From assembly GCF_036898095.1 (NCBI RefSeq), contig NC_090744.1, forward strand, positions 92,434,631 to 92,498,630: 64,000 bases of DNA. The letters are read 5' to 3'. Positions 1 through 18,608 of the stretch are shown here, in pieces. This stretch comes from Palaemon carinicauda. Taxonomy: Eukaryota; Arthropoda; Malacostraca; Decapoda; Palaemonidae. The notes under the pieces were generated by a model that searched no databases, was not told the DNA's origin, and worked only from the letters and a program-made list of their open reading frames with translations. The translations under genes and the position numbers were made by a program. Positions within the stretch are counted from its first letter, which is position 1, and each line of letters starts with the position of its first letter.

Positions 1-2285
1 CAAATCGTAACTGAACCTACACACTGGTCTGATAACTGCTTGGACCTAGTATACAACGACTACCCTTGCATTATAACAAGTAAGGTTGGTTCTCCAGTTG
101 GGACATCTGATCATGCCTTAGTTTTAATAGTAGTGAAGACTGAGTAGCCTGTCCCTGATGCATCATACTCCTGTAATATTTATACAAAATCTCAAGGAGA
201 CTGGCATGGCATTTTGATTAATTTTTTGTATCTTGAAACGGCCACAATTGTATAATAGTGTTGGGTATCGTGTTGTTTTGAATGAGAATCTGGTCAACAT
301 AACTAATAAGCGTATCCCCTCATGAGGGATAAAGTACCGAGTAAAAGACAACCTCTGCATCAATGATAATTGTAGACGTAGTTATTTGGAGTACCAGGAG
401 GCCTATCATCTTTGAAAGGGTGACAGATCATATTTGACTTAGAATAACTTAAACAAGATGACTCTGTCACTCACTGTCCAAAGGCAAATGCAAACCTTTT
501 GGCTGATGTGTTTGACAGTAAGCAGAGTCACGAGAAACTTGATCTTCCGTTGTTATTTTTTTATTTAGGCTAAACTAACTAGTTTAGCTTTTCGGTCTCG
601 AGAAATTAAAGCTCTCCTCCTGGACCTTGATGCCTATAGAGGTGTAGACCCAAATGGTATTTTTCCTGTATTTCTTAAAAAGACTGCAGATTTCTTGGCT
701 CTAAAGTTACCTGTTATTTTCCGAAAGTTTGTAAGAAAAGGTTTTCTCAGCACTTGTTGGAGAATTGGTAATGTTAGGCTACTCCATTATATAAATGTGT
801 CTGTGGTAGCTGAAGTCCAACTGACTACCACCCAATTTCCATAACTTCTAGATTATCTAAAGTTTTTGAGCGTCTTTTGACAAAACGTCTATAGTAAATA
901 GGTTTGATGAAGCTAATCATGTGTTCCGTATTTTGTAGTTTGGCTTTCATAAAGGCCTTGGAGCATGTGATGCCCTTCTAATATCTCTAATGCTGTACAG
1001 AAATCCCTTGGTTGTGGTCAGGAAGTTCGTATGATTGGCCTTGATTTTAGTGCCGCTTTTGACCGTGTTAATCATGAGGCCCTTGTTTTCAAACTCAAAC
1101 AGTTCGGAGTGGGTGGGATTTTTCTTAGTATCATTGCTGAATTTCTAAGTGATAGATTGCAAAGAGTTGTTGTTGATGGGCATCATATTGAGTACATAAA
1201 TGTGATATCTGGTGTTCCTCTGGGTAGCTCCATTACTTTTCATACTATGTACACATGACATGTGGTTTGACTTAGAAAACAAGCTCATTGCATATGCAGA
1301 TGATGCTCCTCTCTTTACATCAATTCTATCGCCTGAATGTACATCTTGGGTTGTTGAATCCCCTTATAGAGATATAGCTAACATTAGTGCTTGGTGCAAA
1401 TTATGGGGCATGAAGTTGAACCCTAACAAAACTCTAAGTATGATTGTAAGTAGGTCGAGGACAGTGGCTCTGCGGATCTCGGCATTGATAATTATTCAAA
1501 CTTGAGATTTTAGGTGTAATTCTTGATCGCAAACTTAGTTTTCAGAAACACATTCGATTTGTCTCTTCTTCAATTGCATAAAAAATTTACTTATTGAGAA
1601 AGTCTTTTAAGATATGCGGTGATCAATCTAATCTGAAGAAGTGTTTTAATTATTTCATTCTACCTTGTTTCGAGTATTGTTCTCCGACCAGCTGCTGAAT
1701 CTCATCTTAATCTGTTGGACAGAAACTTGTGGTCTATGAAATTTCTTATTCCTGATGTAGATATTAATCTATGGCACCGTCTTTCAGTTAGTTCGCTATG
1801 TATGTTGCATAAGATTTTTCCTAATTATATTCCTCCTTTGCATTCAGATCTTCCCGGACAGTACCATCCTTTTCGTAATAATAGCCATACTGTTAATTCT
1901 AATAACCAATCCTTCTTCATCATGAGGCTTAATGCAACACAGCAGTCTAGAGTTTATTGCAACTGCGACCAAGTTGTGGAATGATCTTCCAAAATCAGGT
2001 AGTTGAATCGGTGGAACTTCAAAAGTGCAAACTTGCAGCGATTTTTTTTATTTTGAACAGGGTGAATAAGTCTCTTTTTATAGACTATTGGTGAAAGGTC
2101 TATTTTAATGTTGTAAATGTTCTTGAAATATATCATTTTAATCGTTCATTACTTCTCTTATAGTTTATTTATTTCGTTATTTCCTTTCCTAACTGGGTTA
2201 TTTTTCCTTGTTGGAGGCCCAGGGTTTATAACATCTTTCTTTCCCAACTAGGGTTGTATGTCACGTAAGACGAGAATAAAATTAT
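1..2285 (+). mobile_element. Jockey-like LINE relic, 5' part cut by window edge
   Basis: This is a decayed non-LTR retrotransposon. Bases 1-130 read as the end of an APE-type endonuclease domain, with the typical SDHAL ending (GTSDHAL). From about 600 a linker and reverse transcriptase follow, with GLDFSAAFDRVNHEA near 1035-1080, ISGVP near 1207 and AYADDAPL near 1290. Bases 1720-1990 encode the C-terminal part, with a degraded copy of the usual closing WNDLP motif. Stops and frameshifts occur throughout, for example after 1250 where the frame changes between ISGVPLGS and LLFILCTHD. Nothing here can encode an active enzyme. The 3' end (about 2085-2280) is the tail also found at 20300-20440, 29418-29705, 29968-30140, 49015-49440 and 51020-51370. 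Clade assignment to Jockey rather than CR1 is moderately sure. Confidence 0.8.
1020..1505 (+). pseudogene. Reverse transcriptase core fragment of the Jockey-like LINE
   Basis: Two overlapping frames cover the RT palm. The first (1031-1258) contains the GLDFSAAFDRVNHE catalytic aspartate motif and ends at ISGVPLGS. The second (1212-1505) carries AYADDAPL, the YxDD active-site motif, followed by WCKLWGMKLNPNKT. A frameshift near 1225-1250 separates them, so no intact RT can be made. RT normally copies the element RNA at the nicked target. This copy is only a fossil. Confidence 0.8.
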
Positions 2286-2289
2286 TGAA

Positions 2290-3245
<956 letters not shown>

Positions 3246-3249
3246 GTTC

Positions 3250-3748
3250 AAAATCTGATCACCCTAGCCAAAACCGTCTATTATTCCTTCGAATAATTAC
3301 ATTATACTTGAAATGCAAAATAATACGAATTACAGTTACAGTTCATTCACTATCTAAGCTCGATATAATAATAGTACATATTTGAATATCGAATATCAAT
3401 CAGTCATTAGCCAAACTGTAAAGTTCATCCTACTCCTTGTGATATTCGAAAGATATATTATTCCTAATAAAAATAATGATTTGTTAGTCAATTTATTCCT
3501 CTGATAGAATATGTTATACAAACATCATATAAGAGATTGTCCAGCATAACTAATTCTCTTAAAAGAAAAAAAAAAAATCAGGACCGTCCTAAGTAATCGT
3601 TTAAATGTAAATTCATCGAATTTCAGGCTAGATTTTCGAACAGCAAAGCATAAGTGCTTGGAACTCCCTGAAGGCAATACATTCTAGTCCTCTGGTTAGC
3701 TATTATAACTTCCTCAGCTGTGATTGGTTGTTGCCTTCGTTATAGCTT
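3250..3748. repeat. Family A repeat, copy 1
   Basis: The unit begins near ATTATTCCTTCGAATAA, passes TTTGAATATCGAATAT and TATAAGAGATTGTC, and ends with TTCTAGTCCTCTGG and GATTGGTTGTTGCC. The same order occurs at 3996-4510. Related parts occur at 5700-6885 and 6886-7290. There is no coding potential. The right edge contains ATTGG (inverse CCAAT) motifs. Confidence 0.7.
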
Positions 3749-3754
3749 CACACA

Positions 3755-3785
<31 letters not shown>

Positions 3786-3786
3786 G

Positions 3787-3873
<87 letters not shown>

Positions 3874-3924
3874 ACACATATATATACACACATATATATA
3901 TATACATATATATACTGTATATAT

Positions 3925-3995
<71 letters not shown>
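3749..3995. repeat. Compound (CA)n-(TA)n microsatellite
   Basis: A CA tract with CGCG interruptions (3749-3798) passes into about 195 bp of TA. It sits exactly where other family A copies hold only a short ACACAC or GCACACGCGCAC stretch (5752-5762 and 6898-6912). This suggests in-place growth of a proto-microsatellite. Confidence 0.97.
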
Positions 3996-4001
<6 letters not shown>

Positions 4002-4510
4002 CATAGCCAAAGCAATCAATTATTCCTTGAAATAATTTACATTGTAATTTACATTATATTTACACTGCAGTTCCTTCATTATGTAAGCTCGATGAAATAA
4101 ATAGTATTTATTTGAATATCGAATATTAGCCACGTGTTATTCAGTACCTCACTCAAACCAGCAAACAGAATTATGACGTTACAAGACTTTTTTACTTAAT
4201 AGAAATATTTTTAGGATAATTAGAATGAATCTCTCCGATAAAATATGTTATTAAACCTCTTATAAGAGACTGTCTCTATATATTTTGAAGAAAATATATC
4301 TCTAATTCCCTAAAAAAATAAAACAAAAAATCTTTAGGTCCCCCCCCCCCCCGTAGCTGCAGCGTTTGAAAACGATTTTATGTAAAAATCGGACAATTTT
4401 TTCGAACAGCCATTCATAATTTCCCAGAAATCTTAATTGGCGATAAATTCCAGTCCTCTGATTGGCTATATCTTCCTTACCCGTGATTGGTGGTTGCTTA
4501 GCTTACTACC
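3996..4510. repeat. Family A repeat, copy 2
   Basis: This copy repeats the order seen in copy 1: ATTATTCCTTGAAATAA, TTTGAATATCGAATAT, TATAAGAGACTGTC, a C run at 4340-4352, then TTCCAGTCCTCTGATTGGC near 4450 and GTGATTGGTGGTTGCTTAG near 4485. No ORF is supported. Copies 1 and 2 form a tandem pair separated by the compound microsatellite. Confidence 0.7.
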
Positions 4511-5699
4511 TAAGACAGTACTGGGAGGACTGGAGCGTCCCATGAATTTCTGCGAGCATTTGCCCGCTTTAGTAGGGTGGGTCTGCAACAGATGGCGCTG
4601 ATGTATTCAGCGCTTGTCGTCTATTACTTGCTTACAGAAGTCAGTGTTGCCAGATAAAAAAAAAATAAAAAAAAATCACCAGCGTTCTTTTCAAACTATG
4701 ATGGGTGTTTTTATCAGGCATGATACAAATATATGCTAAACCATAAATACAACAAAATTCAGCATTGAAAAATAAGTTACTAAAGGCTTTTCTATTTCCA
4801 TTTAAGCTTATGGTTATGTCGTATTTCCATCATTTTCAAGGGAATTTGGGATTTAACAATCTGGTAACGCTAACTCAAGTCTTCAAAATAATTGTAGCAA
4901 TGCCGTCGCCTTATGTAAAACAAGAAGACTATGTTGAATATATTTCCTTTCAAGCATAAACTATCATTTAATGGTGCATTTTATTTTTCCTCGCATTCAT
5001 CTATGCAAAGTTGAGATAAAGTTGTATATGGAATGTTTATATGATTATAACTTGCAGAGCATGTGCACTTCATCAAAGTCCCAGAAACATTGAAACAGGC
5101 CCTAATGAGGCTAAGACCACTTCGAGGGACCCTTATTTTACTACTGCAAACTCGTACCTGAAGGAACAAAATTCACATTAAATATATGAAAAATCAGAGC
5201 ATCTTTACCATATCTCTATGTAGTAAGAGAAAAAAAATATGACAGTTAGCAAGCCTAAAACAATATTAAACCAACCACTATTAATCTTATCCCCTCTTAG
5301 TTTATTCTTAGGCACAGGTCCTTTTTCGAAAAATTCGGATGAGTGTGTTTCACATATTCTTTAAGGTATTATTAGCAATATTGTATATACATGAAATACA
5401 CAGCCTAACCTTAACTTGCATTTTGCAAATTGACAAGCAACAATCTATATAAATATGAAAAAAGAATATAGGTAGTCTAATGATCAATACAATTTAACAA
5501 AAATATATGGAAAATCACTATAAGACTATAATAAGCCAATTATTGGATAATTTTTATAGTAACATATGAACCTTCCAAAATACCGAAATCGCATAGGTTT
5601 TTTTTTCTTTTTTTTTTTCTTTTTTATAGCTAAGTAGTAGTGTGCGTCAGCAATAGATGGCGCTGATTAGCCGCACGGATATTTTTTTTCTCTTATAGG
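4511..5699. other. AT-rich spacer without recognisable gene
   Basis: No exon, ORF or RNA gene is supported. A short module with AGATGGCGCTGAT occurs twice (near 4591 and near 5652), so part of this interval belongs to the same repeat family as its flanks. The rest is AT-rich single-copy-looking sequence. Confidence 0.5.
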
Positions 5700-6885
<1,186 letters not shown>

Positions 6886-7290
6886 CAGCTCAACAGACGC
6901 ACACGCGCACATCCATCATCGTAACCAGAACTCACACAAATATTCCTTCGAGTATGACGTATTTATTTAACTTGTGCACCTTTCAACAACATCCCTTATC
7001 TATTTATAAAAATATTGATAATCCTTTTAAGGTTTATTTTCATGAAAATTTTATTTTTTTTAGTCACAATTTATCTGCAATAATTATAGGTTTTTCAATG
7101 AAATCCATTCAATAAATACGATTGCATGACGTCACATATAACCACCAATCAGAGCTAAGAAAGAATCAGCCAATAAGACGCCATATTATTTCCACGCTAA
7201 AAATGCATAAGGTGAGAGGGTTCCTCTGACTTATGGGCTACTGTTGGCGAATGAGTTAAATTAAGTAGCCTGAGAAGAATATTTTCTTAT
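6886..7290. repeat. Family A repeat, copy 4, with CRE and CCAAT motifs
   Basis: Aligns with the left half of copy 3: CTCAACAGACGCACACGCGC, ATTCCTTCGAGTATGACG, TGACGTCAC (7127-7135), CCAATC (7144-7149), AGCCAATAAG (7168-7177) and AAATGCATAAGGTGAGAG. CTCTGATTGGTAGTTG at 6857 and CACCAATCAGAG at 7142 are near inverse, so the unit may have had inverted ends. Confidence 0.65.
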
Positions 7291-7880
7291 AATTTAAATA
7301 CCATTTATATGTTTATCAAATACAGGCTTTCCTTTCAGTAATCCCACTTTTCAATTAGGAGTTAGAAACACAGATAATAGGATTTTTAAGTAAATTTTAT
7401 TATCATCATTTTCTTAGTATAGTCATTATCATAATGATATTGTTGAATATAAGCTTTTATGAATATTGATATAGCAAAAAACTACCTCAAGTCAGAAGTC
7501 CAAAAAGAATACGCAGTAAATAGCAATGCACTGTACCTGTATAGAACTCAATTTCCTTTCTGTATGTTTTTGTTATAAACATTATTGAAACAATGGTTGA
7601 AATAAAGAATACAGAAGATACTGTCTTATCAGCGGAAAAAAAGTAACATTTAGAATTTCATTTTGGCAGAATAGGCTTCAAGTTTTCTTCTCAGTTTCCT
7701 TTATAAACTGGATTAATTTAACTGTTAAGAAATCAAAATAGCAACTGCAAAACTGATTATTGAATAGTATTCAGCCTACTTCTAAAATTTCCAGTCTTCA
7801 ACACTCAATTTCTTAACCTAACCTAATAAAGTGCTCGTATTCTTAACAAACTATTGATTGACAAATAAATTACAGGTGTA
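7291..7880. other. AT-rich interval, nothing recognised
   Basis: No coding sequence, RNA gene or clear repeat boundary is visible. TAACCTAACCTAA at about 7815-7827 is too short to call telomeric repeat. Confidence 0.4.
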
Positions 7881-8522
<642 letters not shown>

Positions 8523-8673
8523 TGGTGCTTGTTCATCTCAGCTTTTCATCAATCTTTATCTCTAATCTTTTTAGAATGAGCAATAGCATGCTATATATCT
8601 TCATGACAACTGACTCAAGTGTCAGGCCTCTGTAATGATTGCAATCAGTCATAACTATCTATCTATCTATCTA

Positions 8674-8727
<54 letters not shown>

Positions 8728-8937
8728 CATATAAACGTTTACCTGGGCTCTACAAGGCACTAGAGGATTTGGAAGACCCAGGCCTACATGGCTAAGGACT
8801 ATGAAGCATAAAGTAGGAGATGATGAATGGGGAAGTATTGATTTAAAAACTCGAGCCAGAGACGATTGACGAAATTTAACTGAGGCCCTTTGCGTTAATA
8901 GGCGTAGGACATGATAATGATGATGTTGATGATGACG

Positions 8938-8940
<3 letters not shown>
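8523..8940. mobile_element. LINE-A composite copy 1: inverted RT fragment plus direct 3' end
   Basis: Bases 8523-8655 on the minus strand correspond to the LINE-A RT segment (as in the intact order at about 13690-13800: DCNNYRS, KIYSMLIL, KLRDEQA). A (CTAT)n-(TA)n stretch follows at 8656-8732. Then 8737-8935 on the plus strand encodes the LINE-A C-terminus ([31 protein letters not shown] with breaks) and ends in a GAT-rich tail that runs into (TA)n. An inverted upstream piece next to a direct 3' piece fits a twin-primed insertion. Confidence 0.7.
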
Positions 8941-11651
<2,711 letters not shown>

Positions 11652-12033
11652 GTGCTAGGCGATATATCTTAGCAATCCATGTTTGCCAACGGTTATACTC
11701 GTAGGAGCGGATGAGCATCTTGATGGAGTAATGAGAGCTTTGGGTGTGGAGGAAATGCCCCCTTAAATCTCGATGAAGTCACTGGCTGCAGGGGGACGGA
11801 TTGGGTTTAAGGCGATGGACAAACTGTCTCTTCGGCTTTTACTTCTGATGCCTGCCGGTTGATCTTACTAGAATTAGTATGCCTTAGTTAAATAGTTATT
11901 GCGCATCACAAGGAACTGGCTATCCTTTGATGTATCTAGCCAATGAATCCTCTACGATTTAGTCTGTCATGGATAGAGAAGATTAAAGAATGGCCCCCAG
12001 TCCCGGGCGTAGCGGGGTGCTAAGAATCTCCCG

Positions 12034-12894
12034 GTTTATGAATACTAAAGAAAAATTGAAAATAGGTAATTGGAATGTTAGAACCATGAATCAGATTGGG
12101 AAGTTACAGCAAGTGGGGAGTGAATTCATGAAATACAGTATTGTTTGGATATCTTGGTGCTAAGGGAAACACGTTGTAGGGGGATTGGTAAGGAAACTTT
12201 AGACCAAGGCAATACATATATCTACTCAGGAAGAGCAGATGAAGTTGGAAGAGAAGGGGTAGGAATGATGATGACACCAAGAGCAGAAAAGGCATTAACC
12301 GAGTGGAAAGCTGTAAATAGTAGATTGTTATTAGCAAAGTTCAAATCAAAGCAGTGCAATATGAGTTTTATAGTTTGCTATGACCCAACAAATGATTCCC
12401 CTGAAGAAGGGAAAGATGAATATTGTGAAGAACTGTAGAGTGTAATAGATGAGATCCCATAGAGAGATATGAAAATCATTGGCGACTTCAGTGCTAAAGT
12501 TGGAAGACATAATCAATGGATAGAGAATGTGATAGGTGTCAAGGGTCTTAGCGAAGTTGCAAATGAAAATGGAGCACATTTCATAAGTTTCTGTTCAGCA
12601 AACAACCTTGTCATTGGAGGTACTCTTTTTCAACACAAGAGCATCCACAAGTATACATGGACTTCATCATGTGGCAATTACAAAAATCAAATAGATCACA
12701 TTGTCATTAATAAAGAGAGGAGGACTCTGAGAAATGTAAGAAGCTATAGAGGGGCAGATATTGGTAGTGATCACCAACTCCTCATTGCCAAACTGAAATT
12801 AAAACTGAAAGCACCCAACAGAAATATAGATAGAATACCTAGGTTTGATACAACTAAGCTTTTAGAAGAAAAGCAGAGAAACATTTGCAATTGA
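12034..12894 (+). pseudogene. LINE-A endonuclease domain (APE type), broken
   Basis: The start at 12034 gives an N-terminus with NWNVRTMNQIGK, the typical opening of RTE-type APE endonucleases. A frame change near 12150 is followed by LRETRCRGIGKE (usually SETRW). The GDFSAKVGRHN motif is at about 12480-12510 and IGSDHQLLIAKL at about 12760-12790. In-frame stops occur at 12436-12438 and 12460-12462. The domain nicks target DNA in live elements. Here it cannot be translated intact. Confidence 0.8.
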
Positions 12895-14430
12895 ATGTAG
12901 GAATCGTTTTGCAGTTTTGGAGACTCTAAGAGATGAAGAGCAGACAATCAATGAAGAATGGTGTGATATTAAGAACATATGTCAGTCAGTTGGTAGTGAA
13001 GTCTTGGGACACACAGTTACAAGGAGAAAGCCATGGATATCAAATAATACTTGGGATACTATAAAAAGGAGACAAAGGCAGAAATTGATTATTGAAAGTT
13101 TACAAGGAAGTAATGAAAATTACAAGGTAGAGCATGCTAAGTATTCCAGTATTGATAGTGAGATCAAAAGAAAAGCCAGAAATGACTGGAGAGAATATCT
13201 AAACAGCAAAGCAGATGAGGCTGACAAAGCTATGATTTCAGGAAGTGGCTATGGTGAAAGAATTTCTCATAGAATTATTAATGAAATCTCGACTGGGGCA
13301 AAGAAGAAGCATATACCCATCAAAAAGAGAGATGGGTCTATTATAACAACAGAAGATGAAGAAAGACAATGTTAGATGGAACACTTTGTGAGGTTATGAA
13401 TAGGAGATATGAAGGGAATAAATTGATTGATATACCTGAATTTCATGAAGACCTTGATGTGCCCATGAATAAATTCAGTGTGTTTGAAGTCGAAGCTATC
13501 CCCAAAACAATCAAGAGATGGAAAGCTTCGGGATACAATGAAATAGCTGCTGAGATGATATTGGCCGAAAATGAAGTGACTCAGACTACTTACAAAATTA
13601 TTTTGTAGAATGCGGCATGAGGAGGCAAAACCTGATGAATTGGAGTAAGGAGTGTTGGTGGAAATGGCAAAAAAACGAGTCCTGACTGATTGCAATAATT
13701 ACAGAAGCATCACACTTACGCCAGTTATGAAAATATATATAGTATGCTTATTCTAAAGAAACTGGAGAGAAAGATCGATGACAAGCTGAGAGATGAACAA
13801 GCAGGATGTAGAAAATATAGAAGCTGCACTGACCAAATTTTCATCTTGAGAAATGTTGTACAGCAATGCGTAGAATATAGAAACCCCCTTTTGATGGTAT
13901 TTGTGGATTATGAAAAAGCCTTTGACAGTGTGCACCAACCAATTTTGTGAAGAGTCCTGCATTATGGAATTCCTCTTGAATATGTAATTTTTATTAAGTC
14001 TGTTCATGAGCATAGCAAGTGCAAAGTTAATGTTAATGGAGTCTTATCAAATGAATTTCCAGTGAACAGCAGAGTACTCCAAGGGAATGCGTTGTCACCT
14101 ATGTTGTTTATCCTCCTCATGGATTTTGTAATGAGTTGAACAGTCAGAGATGGTGAAGAAGGATTGAACTGGATTGTTGACAGGAATTTAACAGACATAG
14201 AGTATGCTGATGATGCTGTCTTTATTAGCAGAACACCACAGGATTTGCAATGCTTGCTCACCAGAATGCATGAAATATCACAGGAGGTTGGGCTGAAGAT
14301 AAATAGAAGAAAGACAGAGATGATGAGAACGGAGTATACAATTGAAGATAAAATATCATTGGAAGGAGAAAGGATTAATGAGGTAGAATCATTTAAGTAT
14401 TTAGGAACTATGAGCTTAGTGAAAAAATGA
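12895..14430 (+). pseudogene. LINE-A linker and reverse transcriptase, broken
   Basis: The linker runs 12917-13375, with RRKPWISNNTWD and KARNDWREYL. After a frame change at about 13370 the segment 13369-13608 continues. RT motifs follow: DEQAGCRKYRSCTDQIF (13792-13842), FVDYEKAFDSVH (about 13900-13935) with the catalytic Asp, and EYADDAVF near 14200 (YxDD). GLKINRRKTEMM follows near 14290. Stops at 13606, 13948 and 14138 interrupt the frame. Confidence 0.8.
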
Positions 14431-14945
14431 AAAAAATATATCAGACAATGGCTAGATTAAGTAAAATTTGGAAATCAAATCGCCTGAAATTACATATAAA
14501 AATCAGACTATATATATCAGTATAGTGAGACCAGTGTTACTCTATGGACATGAGTCATGGTATGACAATGTAGCAATCTTCAATAGATTTAGTAGATTTG
14601 AGAACAAAGCCCTCAGAAAGATATTGGGGGTTAAATGGAAGGACAGGATTAGAAATGAAACTATAAGAGAGATTACTCGGGTGCCATATGTGGATGAGAT
14701 CATGATGAGGGGTAGATGGAGATGGTTTGGGCATGCTTTTCCCACCCACAAGAGAGATTAGTTCACCAAACGTTCATCTGGGCTCCACAAGGCGCTAGAA
14801 TATTTGGAAGACCCAGGGCTACATGACTGAGGACTATAAAGTACGAAGTAGGAGATACTGAGTTGAGAAGTATTGAATTAAAAGCTCAAGATAGAGACAA
14901 CTGGTGAAATCTAACCAAGGTCCTTTTCGTCAATAGGCGTAGGAG
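14431..14945 (+). pseudogene. LINE-A C-terminal domain
   Basis: Contains YGHESWY, NKALRKILGVKWKDRIRNE and RGRWRWFGHAF. After a stop at 14758 come further shifted pieces of the GRPR-type tail (about 14780-14940), ending in NRRRR-like codons and GATGATGAT. The same C-terminal piece is present at 8740-8935 and 9420-9630, which ties those fragments to this family. Confidence 0.78.
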
Positions 14946-14962
14946 GAGATGATGATGATGAT

Positions 14963-15964
<1,002 letters not shown>

Positions 15965-17190
15965 ATCATCATCATCAGCCATTACTAGTTCACTACGGAA
16001 CAGAAACCTCAGACATGTCCTTCCAAACACGTCTGCTCATGGTCTTTCTATGTCAGTCCACAAACATTCTTAGTCTGTCAATCCATCGTCTTCTCTTCCT
16101 TCCCCTGTTTTTTTTTCTTTTTTATTTTAAACTCTAAGAGTCTAGGGACCAATTCTGTTTTTTTTTAATGTCCATCTATTATCTGTCATTCTCATCATGT
16201 CCATTTTTTTTTTTTTTTCTAAATGTTGTCAGAATATTGTCTACTTTAGTTTGCTCTTGTATCCAAGTTGTTCTTTTTCTGTTTCTTAGTGTTATCCCCA
16301 TCATTATCTCATCATAGCTCTTTGAGTTGTAACTAGCTTATGTTTTAAGGCTTTAGTAAGGCTTCAATTTTCTGATGCATAAGTTAAAATTGGTAGGACC
16401 ATCTAAGCAAATATTTTTATTCTTAGAGAAGGTTGAAGTTTACTTTTCCTAATCTCATTTAATTACCAAAAGCTCTCCATTCCATGCTTATCCGTGCCTT
16501 GCATTTTTAGTTAGGATAATTCTGCTAGTTCTATTTCCTCTCTCTTGGATTTTACCCTCATTTCGAATCTTTTCTTTATTAGGTTTTTTATTTTTTCTGA
16601 TAGGTTTCCTTGATCTTGTTTAGGAACTTCACCACCTATCTCTTACGATGATTCTAAGACAAATTTTGTTAAATCACTGTTCGTTTCTTCTTTATTTGCT
16701 TCCATTTCATCATGTAGATGGGAGTACCTATTTTGTATTGCTAAACTAACCTCATCAAATTAGTGTTTATTTTCTTTCTTAGAATGAGTTTTTCTCTTTC
16801 TTTCCTTAGATATAAACAAATTTTGCTTTTCCTCATTCAATGGTCGCTTGACTTGTAGTTATTATACAGTGATACTTCTTCAACTAAATTAATCTTTTCA
16901 CTGAGAAAAGAATCTATTTAGTTTTTTTGTTTCTCTATTTGGATTTCTATGCTCATTTTTATTAAAAAAGGTGTTCATGATTTCAAGATTGTTTCTTTTA
17001 GCAAATTCTACAAGCATGGCTCTTCTGTCATTCCTTGCGCCTACTCTAAATTTACCTACTGCTGATTTCTCTTTTCTGCTTATGATCTACTTCAGCCTTG
17101 AAATCACCCAAAATTGAGTCTTATGTCTTTTCATAGATACCTCCAGGATCTTCATACAAAGTTTCTCTTTATCCCACTGTATATAACATA
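15965..17190 (-). mobile_element. LINE-B: internally deleted copy, minus strand
   Basis: Read on the minus strand, the 3' end (15965-16020) mirrors the plus-strand LINE-B tail, and the C-terminal domain (16020-16440) has the same EHKLVTTQRA-type segment. Further upstream (16480-16960) come linker residues, and 16970-17150 read as endonuclease (GDFKAEVD-like and KFRVGARNDRRAMLVEF-like). Most of the RT is missing, so the copy is internally deleted. Stops are frequent. Confidence 0.7.
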
Positions 17191-17204
17191 CGTTTGAATG
17201 ATCT

Positions 17205-17207
17205 GCA

Positions 17208-17285
<78 letters not shown>

Positions 17286-17324
17286 TATATATATATACTA
17301 TATATATATATATGTATGTATGTA

Positions 17325-17336
<12 letters not shown>
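17205..17336. repeat. (TA)n-(GT)n microsatellite
   Basis: TA array at 17211-17312 with ACTATA interruptions, then GTAT/GT repeats leading straight into a GA tract. Confidence 0.95.
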
Positions 17337-17370
<34 letters not shown>

Positions 17371-17485
17371 GAGAGAGGAGAGAGAGAGAGAGAGAGAGAC
17401 AGCAAACACCTTGATCCTGAGGCTTGCTCCTGAAGGTTGAACTCTCTCTAGCATTACCTACATGAACACACAGATATTCTCTCTC

Positions 17486-17545
<60 letters not shown>

Positions 17546-17616
17546 TCTCTCTAGCATTACCTACATAAACACACAGATATTCTCTCTCTGGAGAGAGAGA
17601 GATCGAGAGAGAGAGA

Positions 17617-17679
<63 letters not shown>

Positions 17680-17850
17680 TATCTGTGTTAACACCTTGAT
17701 CCTGAGGCTTGCTCCTGAAGGTTGAACTCTCTCTAGCATTACCTACATAAACACACAGATACTCTCTCTCTCTCTCTCCTCTCTCTCCTCTCTCTCTCTC
17801 TCTCACTCCTCTCTCTCTCATCTCTTCTCTCTCTCTCTCTCCTTCCAGCA
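17337..17850. repeat. GA/CT-rich minisatellite with a 35-bp core
   Basis: The block AACACCTTGATCCTGAGGC...GAAGGTTG plus CTCTCTAGCATTACCTACAT occurs at 17403-17487 and 17689-17770. A shortened form lies at 17543-17580. Copies are separated by long GA or CT tracts, and each carries a CTCTCTCTGGAGAGAGAG hairpin-like centre. Frame-spanning ORFs here are repeat artefacts. Confidence 0.85.
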
Positions 17851-18519
17851 CTGCGATGGAACTAGCCTAGCCTTGTGTCACATCAACGGTACCAACTTTT
17901 GCATATAGAGAAGAATGGGTTCATGATAAATAATCGTAAGAAAATCTTGGCAGGAGACAATGAAACAAAATCCTCGAGACACCATCTATTAAGCGGCCAT
18001 CTTATGTAATACTGGCCCCCAAATTGTCTGACTCCTGTGCCTGCCTGCCTACTCAGAAGCTCAGGGGCCACACCAAGTTGAGTACAATCGTTAGGCCTAC
18101 CCGAGGTTCAGTGGAAGAAAACCTTTATAAGCCTTACTTCCTTGCCTGGAACTTGGTCGGGCTAAAACTCCGCCACTTGTTTGCTTGTTTCACCTTTCCT
18201 TCTTTGTATGCTAACTTAATTATAGTATGACTAATTTTATTTTCAACATCTAGACCTAGTTAGTCTTGCTTTCTCGTCTCTTATTATTACTACTGTAATA
18301 GAAAGCGGGGCAAGTTGAAATCAATAGATCTAATGCTTTAAATCGTCTGTAAAGAAATGAGGCATAATATACCACCCCAAAAATAATTACGAGGCTCTGT
18401 GAACTAATAAAAGAATTATTTCTATAAGATATAATTGTTGTTAGCCAAATCTCTCAAGATATCGCACCCTCATCCTACGAAGGGGTGGTGAGTGGTAGAC
18501 AATCTTGGTGGCCATGGTT
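17851..18519. other. Interval without recognised gene
   Basis: Moderate-GC sequence. No exon, LINE motif or RNA gene is supported on either strand. Confidence 0.4.

Positions 18520-18608
<89 letters not shown>

Larger units (their letters stand above)
11650..14962 (+). mobile_element. LINE-A: near-full-length RTE-type non-LTR retrotransposon, broken
   Basis: The order is a GC-richer 5' region (11650-12030), APE endonuclease (12034-12890), linker (12917-13600), RT (13680-14430), C-terminus (14440-14940) and a GAT-rich tail (14948-14962). A length near 3.3 kb and a single ORF design fit RTE-type elements. The ORF is broken by several frameshifts and in-frame stops, so the copy is inactive. Related fragments lie at 8523-8940, 9195-9630 and, on the minus strand, 32880-33580. 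Clade placement rests on the motif pattern only. Confidence 0.82.

Noticed and set aside
7815..7827. TAACCTAACCTAA as an arthropod-type telomeric repeat
   Set aside because: Only two units, interstitial and probably chance.
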